Shown one piece after another: positions 11,100 to 22,148 of a stretch of DNA of 64,000 bases. This DNA is from Simmondsia chinensis (lineage: Eukaryota > Streptophyta > Magnoliopsida > Caryophyllales > Simmondsiaceae): the NCBI GenBank assembly GCA_018398585.1, contig JAGTTD010000008.1:508501-572500 (forward strand), read 5' to 3'. The notes under the pieces are model-generated. The model was not told where the DNA came from and searched no databases. It worked only from the letters and a program-made list of their open reading frames with translations. The stretch's first letter is position 1. The number at the start of each line of letters is the position of its first letter. The position numbers were made by a program, and so were the translations under genes.

Positions 11100-12034
11100 A
11101 ATTTACCAAATTAACATCTTTGACAAAAATATTTACCAAAATGGCATAGTTGAAAAAATATTTACCAAAATAACATACTTTACTGTAGCATAAATAGAAA
11201 ACGCCGTTTCAAACGGCGTTCGTTGGGCGTCCGTTAGGGGCCGTCTAAAAACGGCGTACGGACGCCGTTTCGGACGGCGTCCTTTAGGTGGTCCCTAACG
11301 GACGCCGTTAAACGGCCTCCGTACGCCGTTAGACCACACACCTTTGTATAAAGTAGAAAAAATTAACAATCCTTCTAACTTAATTAACAATAAAATGATA
11401 AAATAAAGTAGAAAAAAATTTAGTAGAGTTACATTATTTAATGTATAAAGTAATAAAAAGGAAAAAAATGCACTGTAATAATAGATTACAAAAACCCCCT
11501 GATGTAATAAAAAATGGTGTCAATGTGATCCGGGATATGTTGCGTTAATCCAAACTGACGCAACACTCTATCAGGGCAATGCAGCTCTACAATGCCAAAG
11601 CATATCATTGGTCCCTGATATCGCCAGATATGACTCAACGAACGCCGTTTCAAACGGCGTTTCCTATTGACGCTATAGGAAAGTTTGCCATTTTGGTAAA
11701 TATTTTTTCAACTATGCCATTTTGGTAATTTTTTTTGCAAAAGGTGCCGCTTTGGTAATTTATTCTGCATTTTTTTCCTTTTTATTACTTTATACATTAA
11801 ATAATATAACTCTCCTAAATTTTTTTCTACTTTATTTTATCATTTTATTGTTAATTAAGTTAGGAGGATTGTTAATTTTTTCTACTTTATACAAAGGTGT
11901 GTGATCTAAAGGCGTACGGAGGCCGTTTAACGGACGCCCAACGAACGCCGTTTGAAACGGCGTTTCCTATTGATGCTACAGTAAAGTATATCATTTTGGT
12001 AAATATTTTTTCAACTATGCCAATTTGGTAAATT
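11100..12034. mobile_element. Foldback-type element with long inverted arms
   Basis: The left arm (about 11100-11480) reappears in reverse complement at about 11762-12034. Matching blocks include AATTTACCAAATT, GCATAGTTGAAAAAATATTT, ACACACCTTTGTATAAAGTA and TAATGTATAAAGTAATAAAA. Both arms carry short GC-rich palindromes built on AACGCCGTTT and AAACGGCGTT. A further right-end-like unit (11638-11760) duplicates the terminal part, and the left arm has about 100 extra bp of palindromes. The unmatched loop is about 11481-11637. No transposase frame is visible, which fits a non-autonomous foldback or long-TIR MITE. Related terminal words also occur near 10210-10290. Confidence 0.75.
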
Positions 12035-12429
12035 AATCTTTTTTGTATAATTTTATGTTATTATTATATTATATGGTCTTATTTAACTGTACAAAATATT
12101 ATTTGATATTGTTATTTTCTGATATAATAGTTTTTAGTTCCTGTTCAAAAAAAATAAATAGTTTTTAGTTAATTCTTTGGAGAGTTGGTCAATACTTTAA
12201 ACAAATAAGGAAATGGTTCAGAACCCTCCATTTGTTAAAGGTTTCTTTTAAAAGTTAGTGTTATTATTAATTTATATCGGTTATATACTGCCCTACATAA
12301 TTTGAGAAATAATATGCACACACATATACAAAAGCTAATGACTCTTATAAGAGGGTGAAAATGAGAGAATTGATTATGAACTATTTATTTTATTGCTGAC
12401 ATTATTTTCATTCCATCTGATATTACCCG
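12035..12429. other. Intergenic, AT-rich
   Basis: AT-rich sequence with no gene or structured repeat recognised. Confidence 0.5.
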
Positions 12430-13060
12430 CTTTCTTAGGGATATCAATGGGGTGGGGCGGGTATGGGTATGGGTACATCCGTACATCCGTACCGACCACT
12501 CAAATTTATACTCATACCTGCTCTATTACCTATCACAGGTATGAAGTAGATACCCATACCCGCCCTATTGCCCGTCACAGGTATGAAGTAGATACCCATA
12601 CCCGCCCCCACGAGTACAAACTTATACACATACCCGCCCTATTACCTACGGGTATCTAACAGGTATCCATTACTCGCTTCATACCCTTCCTAATGTGTGT
12701 AGAAAACGATTATCTATACCTGTCCATATTATTAAAAATCAATTATAATTTTTTATATCATTCATAAATAATTTAAATTATTGAATTTAAGCACGTACTT
12801 TTAATTTAAAAGTTGATTATGTACAAAATGGAGCGTATATAGTGGGTATGAGTGGGGCATGGTGGGTATGGAGTGGGGGCGGGGCGGATACAACACTATA
12901 CGTGTACCCGCAACATACCCGTAGCGAGTACGGGGCAGATATATCCAACTCGTACCCACTACCCGTTTGACTTATACCCATATCCGCTATCAGTAAATTT
13001 TACCTAGCCCATTACCATCCGTACCCTTCCCACTATTTAGCCAAATGTGTGATTCGGATT
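12430..13060. repeat. GGGTA/TACCC-rich repeat with inverted organisation
   Basis: Between 12450 and 12690 the plus strand is rich in TACCCATACCCGCCC. It includes a tandem duplication of about 53 bp marked twice by CAGGTATGAAGTAGATACCC. Between 12840 and 13030 GGGTATG/GGGGCGGG words dominate and then revert to TACCC words. The layout resembles widespread plant non-autonomous DNA elements. Class and termini are unclear. Confidence 0.5.
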
Positions 13061-14139
13061 TAGACACCTCAGTTGTAAAAAGAATTCATAACTAAACTAA
13101 CCTTGAAATCTGCAAATCAGCCATAATTCTTTATATATAACGTTGTCCATACAAGAAAGCCTTTGAGTCCAATCAAAAGAAAAATACAAGAAAGCCTGAA
13201 CAAGTAAACACACCGTCTCTGTTACTTTGCCATTTCCCCCCCTCTGCTCTCTCCCATTCTCTTCTCTTCTCTCTCTCTCTCTTACCATTTCTTCTTCTCC
13301 TTCTCTCTCTATTTTTCCTGATCCTCTCTGTTGATTTCTTGTTTGTTTGTAATGGAATCCTTGTCAGAGAATGGGTGGCTGGGAAACCCAGTTCTGTGTC
13401 CTTGTTTTCCTTCTCTTTTTTGTGAGTTTTATCACTTCTTTGCACTTTAAAAGTCCTTGAAGTCCTTTGTTTTTAATATATAGTAGTGGGTAAGCTATTA
13501 GTTGCAAATCCTGCTTCTTCTTTAGCTTACTTGTTTCAGCTGCTTATTCTTCTTCCACCTCCCGCTTTCTTGGATGTCTCTCTGCAATTTGACAGCCTAC
13601 AATTGGAATTCCCACTTCCTTTTCAGGTACCCTTTTACAATCTTGCATCTGTTGCTGCTATTACTACTATTTTTTGATAGTATTATTGTCAAGATAAAAT
13701 TATTTATTGCCAAAGAATTTTGTGGCTATTGTTTTATTTAAGGCACGTTTTTGTCCTAACAATTATTTTCATGATAATAACATGTACTTTTTAGTCTCTT
13801 TTAATTTCTTTATTCTCTTGTGTCCTAATTTAGTATGGCTGAGAGTCTTAAAATTGTTACTGTTGGCTTTTGTTTTCTTGAATTTGAGTTCACTTTTCTA
13901 AATCCCAGAATTTTTTTTTTGGTAAATTGGGTTCCTGGTCTTGTGCAATTGGCTTTATTTTTGCCCACTACAATTATTAATTTTCACCGACAAAGTTAAG
14001 CATGCATGAGATCCATGTGAGATTTTATTGCAAAAATGATTAGCATCAGGTAGAATAGTTCTTTAGCTTATATTTTGATCTCTTCTCTTGGACTACATGA
14101 TATAACTTACCTAGTGGAGCCTGAAACTAGGCGAGAGTT

Positions 14140-14265
14140 ACAACAACAATAAACTCAGGGCTCCTATCAAGGTAGGATCTAGACAGAGTGAGATGTGTTT
14201 AGCCTTACTCTTACAAGGTGAGGCTGTTTTTGAAAGGCCTCAATCCTCAACAGAATGTTACTCTT
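14140..14265 (-). mobile_element. Au-like SINE fragment
   Basis: On the minus strand: GAGGCCTTTCAAAAACAGCC, CACCTTGTAAGAGTAAGGCT, then GGAGCCCTGAGTTTATTGTT ending in a TTGTTG tail. Confidence 0.55.
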
Positions 14266-14559
14266 GGCTTTAATTTTCTTGAATTTGGCTTCAGTTCTCC
14301 AAACCCATAAATTTTTTTTTTTTTCAAATTGGGTTCTTGGTCTTAGTACTCCAATTACAATCCCTGACTAAGCTTGACTGGTTATTTCCGATATTTTTGT
14401 TGTGTCTGAGATGCCACATAAATTTAAGTAAACATGTCTGTGGTTCTGCATAAAAATTTCCTTAATTTGGTGAGGCATCTCATGTGACCCGGAATTCTGC
14501 TTGTCGTCTTCTCAATTACGGTAGCAGCATGAACTTTGTCTGCATTATATCTTATAAAA

Positions 14560-14845
14560 GGCGATGAACGGTTTATACTTTAATATGTCGACTCACATAA
14601 ATGCCCACTGCTTTTAAGGCATGGATAGTCTACAAAATCACCTCATGCCTAGTGGTGTAATTATTTATTATTTAACGTGGGGCTGTTGGGATTCAAATAC
14701 TCAACCTTGAGGTTGATAAGGCTCTATGCCGGTCAATGAACCAATTCACACAAAGCTTTAGTTGGGGGCTATTGGGATTTGTACTCATGACTCCTGGTGA
14801 AGAAGGCTTTGATATCATGTTAAGGAACCGACTATCCTAAAAGCA
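14560..14845 (-). mobile_element. Miniature LTR element fragments
   Basis: Two adjacent minus-strand partial copies of the 21147-type family. Each has a PBS-like GCATAGAGCCTT or ATGATATCAAAGCC block followed by a tRNA-like stretch and CCCAACAGCCCC or CCCAATAGCCCC. Confidence 0.4.
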
Positions 14846-15284
14846 TAAATTGATGGATGAAGGCTCGTGAATTAACCACATTCTTGTTCTGGTCTCGCTT
14901 CTTCTCGGGTGAAAGTGATATGGAATTGAGATTCACACTGTGGAAACAAAAAATGAAGGTTCTTATGTTCCTTCTCTTGATGTACCTGAAACTTTCATCA
15001 GGAGAACAGTTTCCTCTTGATTGCTTCTTGTGTTTTAATCTTACTGTCAGTTGCCAAACTTAAAAACAATCTTGTAAGCTTCTTATAGAACCAAAAACGC
15101 AGTTTTCGAACCTTCATATGAAAAGGGAAAAAAAAAAAAAGATCTTTTAAGCTACTTCTATCTGTGTGATATCTGAAGCCAAGAAGAAGGGATTCGTTAT
15201 CTATGCCTATACAAGGAATCCCAAATACATATTCAAATGCCCATTAAAATCTTTAGTTAGTCTATTAAATTTCTCCGGGTCTTT

Positions 15285-15455
15285 AGGCCCAATTCACGGA
15301 ATTAGCATATATGAGATCCACATATAAGTTTAAGCGGGGTCACATCCTAAAACCAATTGTTATTAGGTGGAGTAACCCACTAGGCTTATTTGTTGGTCTC
15401 TTCACCCTCACAACTCCAACGTGGGATTCAAATTAGACTCACATGTGGAGTTCTT
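15285..15455 (-). repeat. LTR-like interspersed repeat
   Basis: Contains AGATCCACATATAAGTTTAA, CCTAAAACCAATTGTTATTA and CTCACATGTGGAGTTCTTAA. Copies at 16262 (same orientation) and at 22670 and 42315 (opposite) suggest a solo-LTR family with TG...CA ends. Confidence 0.45.
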
Positions 15456-15592
15456 AAAATAGTCTATACCTATTTGTTTGTTATGGAATTGTTAATGACA
15501 AAGGAATTTCATGTTCCCAAGTGAAAAATGGACTGGTAGGAGTAGAACAATGGAGCATTAGCAAGAAGAGAAATTGGGAAGGAGAAGGTTAT

Positions 15593-18566
15593 ATGGGCTA
15601 CAATCTAAAGCCAACTTATTGTAACTTATCGGAGTTGAAGAAAGAAGAGACATTCACCATTTCAGCCATTTTTGAATCAAGAGAGAATAGTATTTTCGAC
15701 CTGAACCTTGGAAGTGAAGGTGATCTAAGGACCCGGTTGGTGAACAACTTGAAGGATCATAAGGCTGCCTCCGCTATGGAATCACTGTCGTCGACAGCTG
15801 GTTCATCAAAGAGGGCCCGTGTGCCAAGTAGCGGGACCCAGGTTGTGAAAATTTATCTACTGGAATAGCTTATTAGGCTTATATGTTGATCTTTTCTTTC
15901 TCACAATATTGATGTGGCATTTGCTAAGAGCTCACTTGCAGTATTCTTAAATACAGGTGGTGTCGTGCCTGGTGGATGGTTGCAGATCGGATCTTAGTAA
16001 GTGCAGGGATTATCACCGGCGCCATAAAGTTTGTGAGCAACATTCTAAGACACCAAGGGTGACAATTGGGGGTCAAGAACAAAGGTTTTGTCAGCAGTGC
16101 AGCAGGTATAGATTTCTTTGATATATTTAAGATGCTTTGCATATAATTTCTTGCATTTGCTGTCATCTTTAGTATCTTTGTGTTTATTAGCCTTGAATAG
16201 AGTGAATAATAATTCATTGGGCGCTGAACTTTGGATAACTTTTCTCACTAGAGCGACAGGCCAAAGCGTAATTTAGTGTATTAAGCCCGACCCACGAAGT
16301 TGGAATATTAAATATATGAGATCTACATATAAGTCCAAGTGGGGTTGTATCTTAAAACCAATTGGCATTAGGTGACCTAACCCCCTAGGCGTATATATTG
16401 ATATCTTTTCTCTCACAACTCTAATGTGGGATTCTACTAGACTCGTATGTGGAGCTCTTAACATAGAGCGAGATTGATTATTATAGCAATTAGACTTCCC
16501 ACCCTCAAGCATAGGGTCTTGTGTTCGAGCTCACTTTCTTCGTTCTCATGTGTTAGTGGCCCTATTTAGTACGTTTAAAGTGGGATCTGTAGAATTTTAG
16601 TCATCAAATGCTCAACATAAAACTATCAGATCTCTTTGTATGAATCCTTCAGTCCACGCGGCGGATTGGAATGAGTAGCGAACGCTAGAATTGGTTTCTA
16701 CTGGAACTTTGAAATTAAGAGTGATTTGGCGAGGATAATACCTCTTTCACAGTGGATAATATATCTTCTATGCAAAAAGCGGTTTTCTTCCTTTGTACAT
16801 ACTCGCGGGAAAGCCAATTTTGTCAGATCATTTTACAAAGTTAGGCATTACAAGATTTAATTCGTTTATTGTCTGGCTTTTGATCATATGGTGTGCATCT
16901 AGATTATGGGCATTTGCTCTTCTATATGTTTGGTTCCTTACATAACGCACCAACCTTTATTTGATTCCATGGTTGTAGTCTGTAGCATGATCGTCTTTAT
17001 TTTCCTTTTGTAGGTTCCACTCGTTATCGGAATTTGATGAGGGGAAGAGAAGCTGTAGAAAGCGGCTGGAGGGACACAACAGGCGGCGAAGGAAGCCTCA
17101 GCCTGAATCCTTGCCTGTCAATCCTGCTAATTTCCTTCCTGGTTCCCAAGGTTCTTACATTTTTCTTCCCCTTCCCATTATGCATCATGAAATCAAATGG
17201 GGTTGTTATGTAATGGAAATTAGCTTAACAATATATTACAACTTCCGAGTGACGACCTGTTGCAATATAAATGCTAAAACTCGTGATAAAGAAAAAATCA
17301 ACATATAAATATAGAGATCGACTTCACTTAAAGGTCAATTTATTTTCACATGGGATTTCACTTTGGCTTGTGTGTGAACTTTATTTGAATTGTTGGAGTT
17401 GGTTAGCGGTTCAGCTTCTAACCAAAAGTTTTGAGTTCAAAGCTCATTCCTCTTTTGAAGAACTGGAATCCCTATTTAAAGAAAGTAGTTGTACACTCCT
17501 TACCAGTGTATGTATGTTATCAACTCCTCTGGCTTTGAAAACTAGAAAACTGACCATAAAGAAAGAGTGGTCTTAAATCCAAAACAAGTCTTGTTATTGC
17601 CAGGGCACCTTTATTAAAAATGAATGAGAAAGCGTGCATTATTTGCTCTACCAATAATAAAAATTGTGGATTTAACAATACCCTATAAAAAGCAACATAC
17701 TCAGTGCCCTAAGGGCTCCCGCCTAAGTAGGGTCTGGGGGACGGATGTACGCAGCCTTTCCCCTTCAAGGTATTACCCCTGAAGAGAGGCTGTTTCCGAG
17801 TGCCCTCAACCTGAGGATGAGGACTTCCCAAGAGTCACCCATTCTGGTACTGCTCTCGCCCAAGCACGCTTAATATATACCCAATTTTACATGTCATAAT
17901 TTTATTGGCTTATGAAAAAGTAAATATTTAATATTTTTTTAATGAGCCAATTAAATTTTAACACATCATTGAATAGCTAATTTAGATGAAAAATTAGGTA
18001 TATATTAACATTCTCTCCAATTTGATTTTATAGGTACAAGATTCTTGCCATTCACCACCTCACCAATAATTCAAGGTAGTTCGGTGGTGAGCTCAACTTG
18101 GTCTACTGCACCTATTAAAGTCGAGGCCAACACTATACCCTACCCTAGTAGTACTTGTATATCTGCTTCATATCCTCATCCCTATCCGGGAAGGCAATTT
18201 CCTTTCCTGCACGGGTCTGATACTTCAACTGTTGTTTCCTCATCGTCCAATCAACCACTTCACCGGCGCGATCCCCATAGCGGCTTGATGGAGACCGATC
18301 GTGCTCTCTCTCTTCTGTCATCCTCATCGTCTACGGAAGCTTCTGAAATGGGCTTGGGCCGGATGGTGCAGCCTGGCCCGGTGGGCCAACCATGGCCCAT
18401 GATGGGTGGTGGGCTGGGTTATGGGAGTATGGGTGGTCAGTACTCGGGCTCAGGTGAGCCAGGTGGGTCTAGTAGTTTGATGGGGAGCCATATGTTCCAG
18501 GGTGGCAGTGGTGGGTCCCCTGGGACTACTGGGTCCCATCAAACACTTTCTTTTTCTTGGGAGTAG
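15593..18566 (+). CDS. SBP-box transcription factor, SPL13/SPL16-like
   Basis: Four coding exons: 15593-15841, 15957-16105, 17014-17150 and 18034-18566, all with GT/AG introns and matching phases, giving 355 aa. The start ATG at 15593 was chosen because the residues after it (MGYNLK…LSEL) resemble the usual N-terminus of this clade. An internal [15 protein letters not shown] precedes the SBP domain. The SBP domain (about residues 83-165) spans exons 1-3, with two zinc sites ([34 protein letters not shown]) and a nuclear-localisation KR/RRRRK stretch. This domain binds GTAC-core DNA in the nucleus. Exon 4 encodes ALSLLS, which is the miR156 target site. A glycine- and serine-rich tail ends in FSWE. 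Clade members regulate phase change, flowering and seedling traits. Introns 2 and 3 hold an LTR-like repeat and a 5S-SINE. Confidence 0.92.
16262..16465 (-). repeat. LTR-like repeat in SPL intron 2
   Basis: Close relative of 15285-15455: GAGATCTACATATAAGTCCA, TTAAAACCAATTGGCATTAG, TCTAATGTGGGATTCTACTA. A tRNA-like block (GGTCTTGTGTTCGAGCTCAC) follows at about 16507. Confidence 0.45.
17693..17873 (-). mobile_element. 5S-SINE in SPL intron 3, 5'-truncated
   Basis: On the minus strand it begins within the 5S A box (TTAAGCGTGCTTGGGCGAGA) and keeps the C box and the whole tail module. It ends GGGCACTGAGTATGTTGC. Inserted antisense to the SPL gene, about 160 bp upstream of exon 4. Confidence 0.8.
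18301..18320 (+). promoter_or_regulatory. miR156 target site in SPL coding sequence
   Basis: GTGCTCTCTCTCTTCTGTCA is the canonical miR156/157 complementary site of plant SPL genes. It is in frame and encodes ALSLLS. It implies post-transcriptional repression of this SPL in juvenile tissue. No miRNA gene is seen here. Confidence 0.95.
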
Positions 18567-18582
18567 ATTCGGGTGCTGCTAG

Positions 18583-18915
18583 AGGTGTAAATGAGTGGAG
18601 TTGGCTCGTTATGAAGCTTGAGAAGCTCAAATTATTTCGAGCTCGAGTGAAGCTTAAACTTATAGGCTTGCCAGCTTGCATGAGCCCATTTTAGTATAAT
18701 TTATTTGATTGAATATGCCCAATTGAGCCTATTTTGTTCTAAATGCATCCAGACGAGTATAACTTGAGCCTAAATAAGGCAAACTTAGTTCAAAACTCAT
18801 TAAGCTGCATTCGAGCTCAACCACGACGGGACAAGTCTAAGCCGAGCTAAATACAAACGAGTCGAGTTTCTAGCTTCGTTAGGTGTAGCACAGGTTGGCT
18901 TATATACACCCCTAG
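18583..18915. mobile_element. hAT-type GAGCTCG element downstream of SPL
   Basis: Starts CTAGAGGTGTAAATGAGTGG and ends TATACACCCCTAG, giving inverted termini related to TAGGGGTGTAAACGAG. The interior is rich in AGCTCGA and GAGCC words. It starts 17 bp after the SPL stop codon, so it probably lies in the 3' UTR or at the transcript end. Confidence 0.65.
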
Positions 18916-19129
18916 CTTGTGCAATTGTGGCTTGTGTTTCACGTTGTTAGATGAGCATAGTTTCATTTTTGAGTTTTTTTTTTCTTTTTTTTTTCCGGCT
19001 TTTTTCAAGCAGCGGGACATTCTCAAATTAATGTTGATACGTCATGGATTTCTTCATTTTCTAGTTTTCCTTGCTATCAATTTAGTATTGTGGTGTTTGT
19101 GTTTTAGTAGTTCTATCTTTACTTTTTTT

Positions 19130-19235
19130 ATGGTCAAGGGTTTTCGGAAACAGTCTTTCTACAAGATAGTATCTTATAAGGGTAAGATTGGCATTCCGAA
19201 ACCCTGTTTTTTCGGGGCCCTATATTATTTGAAAA
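19130..19235 (+). mobile_element. Au-like SINE fragment
   Basis: Contains GGTTTTCGGAAACAGTCTTT, ACAAGATAGTATCTTATAAG and GGTAAGATTGGCATTCCG, a diverged Au-type body. No 5S head. Confidence 0.5.
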
Positions 19236-20313
19236 TGTTTGAAATTCCTTAGATACTAGTTTTTAGTACGAAATTTATATGAATCTGAGGAGAAAATTTT
19301 ATATTGTGAGAGACGAAACTGAAATATAAACTTGTGAGCTACTTTACCTATTTACATGAGAAGAAAATCATAGTTTTTGCTGATGTAGTATTTTTTTACA
19401 AATTTGTAAAGAAATATATAAATTATTTTTTAAATATTTACATACTGTTTAAATATTTAAAATATTTTTTGAAATATTTAAATATTCTAAAATTTCTAAA
19501 TTATTTTAAAGTGAACACCAATTTAGTTCACATTTAAAATAATTTATATATTTTGAAAAAATATGTTTTCAAATGTCACATTAGTGAAAATTAACGGATA
19601 TTAATAGTATAGTATTAAAGTATGATATTGTAAATTTTTGAAAAATTTAGGCATAACGATAGAAAATTAGAAAATTTAGTTGGTTTTGAAAACCGCACCT
19701 AAAATTTAAATAATTTTAGTAAAAATCCCCTAAATTAAAAAAGTCACCGACTTTGTAATAAATAATTTATATATTTTTATAGAGAATATTTGAAGTTTCT
19801 AATTTTCTGGGCATTGAAACACACGTGACTATATACCACTTATGGTATGCTCCAAAACTGCAAGCAGGTTTCTGATTTATGTCCATTTAATATATGATAA
19901 TTTCATTAATAAATTTAATTATATTTTGTCCCAAAGTTAAATAAATATATTGGCCTACTTTATATTAAAATATAACCTAGGTTCTTAGTGAAATTAAATA
20001 TTTTTATCGTAATTTGTAATCATTGTTTATTTTGAAAATTACAGATGATGACCGACGTAAGAATTTGTGATTTTAGACACGTAAAAACATTCTCAACTTG
20101 TTGAGCATAAATGATTCAGACTAAATTTTATTTTGATCTGATTATATTAAGTGCGTCCGTGTCAAGGTCGGTCCCGAGATTTTAAAATTTTAAGAAAAAT
20201 TTGATCGGTGGATCTTTATTTAGAAATCGAGGAGTTTAGATCGGTTTAAGCATACCTCGAGAAGTAATTCACTTTATGTTCATATACTAACTTATATGTA
20301 GATCATTTATATC
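19236..20313. other. Intergenic, strongly AT-rich
   Basis: Long AT-rich stretch with TTTAAATATTT motifs at 19430-19510. No gene or recognisable element. Confidence 0.5.
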
Positions 20314-20555
20314 TAAGAGGGTACCAACATGCAAGCACCAGATCCCGTTAGAAATTCGAAGTTAAGCGTGATTGGGCGAAAGTAATACCAAGATAGTTGG
20401 CCTCCTGGGAAATCCTTGTGTTGCACCCCTCAAGTTGAGGATTCTCGGAAACAGCCTCTCTTCAGGGTAGCACCTTGAAGGGGGAAGGCTGCGTACATCC
20501 ACCTCCCAAGATCCTGTTTAAGCGGGAGCCCTTGGGACACTGAGAATGTTGCTTT
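20314..20555 (+). mobile_element. 5S rRNA-derived SINE with nearly complete 5S end
   Basis: The head begins AAGAGGGTACCAACATGCAA. The 5S part continues to its natural 3' end (CCTTGTGTTGCACCCCT), then CAAGTTGAGGATTCTCGGAA begins the LINE-type tail, ending TTGGGACACTGAGAATGTTG. Together with 2965-3147 it defines the 5S/tail junction. Confidence 0.85.
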
Positions 20556-21146
20556 ATGTGCATATGTGTTCTTGATGTATCATATATACAAACCATTATT
20601 TCTTCTATTTTTACTGTGATATGCAATAGAAGCAAATTAATAGTATAAACTAATTCTTATCCTTCCTAAATTGGGTGCCCTAGTAACCATTTATATTGCT
20701 TGGCATATTGATCGGCCTAGTCTGTGTTCTCCTACTTCACCTGTACCCTAAAATGCCCACGTCAACAAAACACTAAATATGTCTTCGACGATACTTGTAG
20801 TTAGGTTTAGCTATCAACCTCCTATCGTGTGTTGTGTTTCAAGTTCGTGCCTTAATTCAAAAATTCAGGTCTGTGGTGGTACTGGAAGGCCCAAGGTATG
20901 GATCTTTTCTACCGTCTCAACTCATGTAGAACCATTGGGTTTTCAACTTCCCTCATATATCTGTTTAGTTTTTCACGTAAATCTATGTAATCTCTTTCTT
21001 TTTTTCTCTCTTCTCTTCCCAGTTCATTTAGATATGTTGGCTAGCATTTAAATTTTTAACCTTATTCTTAGAATACATTGGTGAACACCTACCAAATAAC
21101 CCGCATCTTATGAATACGGGTTAAAACCTTATAAACCCATCAACGC
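20556..21146. other. Unrecognised, possible retroelement relic
   Basis: The segment 20820-20900 (TTGTGTTTCAAGTTCGTGCC, TTAATTCAAAAATTCAGGTC, GGTACTGGAAGG) has a diverged partner at about 32375-32445, so it is repetitive. An open stretch nearby shows no recognisable domain. Confidence 0.3.
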
Positions 21147-21440
21147 TGTTAAAGTATAAAACTATTCCTGAGCCTTTATCCATCAACTTAAGCTTTTGGA
21201 AAAGATGGTTCATTGACATGATATCAGAGCCTTGTTGACCAAAAGGTCACGAGTTCGAATCTCAACAACCCCCACTTTCAATGTTAAAAACAATTTAAGC
21301 ACAAGATATGAGATGGATCTGTGCACTATCTACGCTTCAAGTCCAATTGGCATTTCCGTAAGGGGGCATGTTAAAGTATAAAACTATTTCCGAGTCTTCA
21401 TTCATCAGCTTAAACTTTTGGGAAAGTTGGTTCCTTAACA
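21147..21440 (+). mobile_element. Intact miniature LTR element (TRIM/SMART-like), 294 bp
   Basis: Two similar 72-bp terminal repeats at 21147-21218 and 21369-21440 begin TGTTAAAGTATAAAACTATT and end ACA. Immediately after the first is TGATATCAGAGC, one mismatch from the initiator-Met tRNA primer site TGGTATCAGAGC. Immediately before the second is the polypurine-like AAGGGGGCA. The internal 150 bp is non-coding. Size and layout match the smallest known plant LTR elements, which rely on proteins from other elements. No 5-bp target duplication is evident. Confidence 0.75.
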
Positions 21441-22005
21441 GAGAGAATTCACGTTCTCTTAAAACTCTCATATCTCTCTATCCTTATAAACCCATTAGCG
21501 CTCACATAAACTCAAACTATTGTCCCGTTAGAATAATAAACTATTCAATAACTTTCATCCATCAGTTAAGAGATGATTACTTCATTCGTTATTTATTGAG
21601 ACCTGAAATAATCACAACTCTGATACAACTCAATATAAATAATAAATGATCTCTGACAACCCAAATAAGGCCTGTTGTTCAATTTCCAATTATCAAAAAA
21701 TGGCTTAATTAAAATTTTTTTAAAAAAAAGAATGCTTTAATAAAAAAATAATAATAAATAGAAAACTATAATATATGGAAGGGGTAGGAGCCAAGGGTTC
21801 GAGTTAGAATAAAGTGTGAAGTTCGAGAGGTCAACTTAATGGTTCTCCCAATACTTTCCACTATTAGAATTTTTTATTAAATATTAAATATTTTTTTGTA
21901 TAATTTTTATATTTAATATTAGATATTATTAATTAAAAATTATATAAAATATCTTTATATATATATATATGTGTGTGTAATAAGGGACGTGTGTCACATA
22001 TGTGA
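21441..22005. other. Intergenic, AT-rich
   Basis: No gene seen. (TA)n lies at 21955-21970. Confidence 0.5.
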
Positions 22006-22021
22006 CATCTTCATACTTCTC

Positions 22022-22148
22022 TTTTTTCTTTTTCTTTTTTTTTATTATGGTAAATTCAGGGGAGGGGGGTGCTCTAGTGGGGGCTCGAACCCCGGTGTTC
22101 TCACATAGATGATCGAGAACCACACCACTAGGCTATAAGCTACTTGCT
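22022..22148 (-). mobile_element. Short tRNA-derived poly(A) SINE, intact
   Basis: 127 bp flanked by the perfect 16-bp duplication CATCTTCATACTTCTC (22006-22021 and 22149-22164). On the minus strand it has an A box (TAGCCTAGTGGTGTGGTT) and a B box (GGGGTTCGAGCCCC), then a short body ending in an A-rich tail. The poly(A)-type tail points to an L1-type LINE partner, in contrast to the 5S-SINEs. Confidence 0.85.

Larger units (their letters stand above)
13100..15592 (+). other. Putative SPL promoter and spliced 5' UTR region
   Basis: A pyrimidine-rich stretch (CTCTCTCTCT at about 13262-13310) followed by ATGGAATCCTTGTCAGAG at 13352 looks like a plant leader. The coding ATG of the SPL gene is 2.2 kb further on, so one or more 5' UTR introns are inferred. 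The interval also holds an Au-like fragment, miniature LTR pieces and an LTR-like repeat. Exact leader exons cannot be placed without transcripts. Confidence 0.35.

Noticed and set aside
13352..13450. ATG near 13352 (MESLSENGWLGN…) as the SPL start
   Set aside because: No GT donor in suitable phase was found that links it to the exon at 15593, whose own ATG begins a sequence matching the family N-terminus. It is more likely in the 5' UTR.
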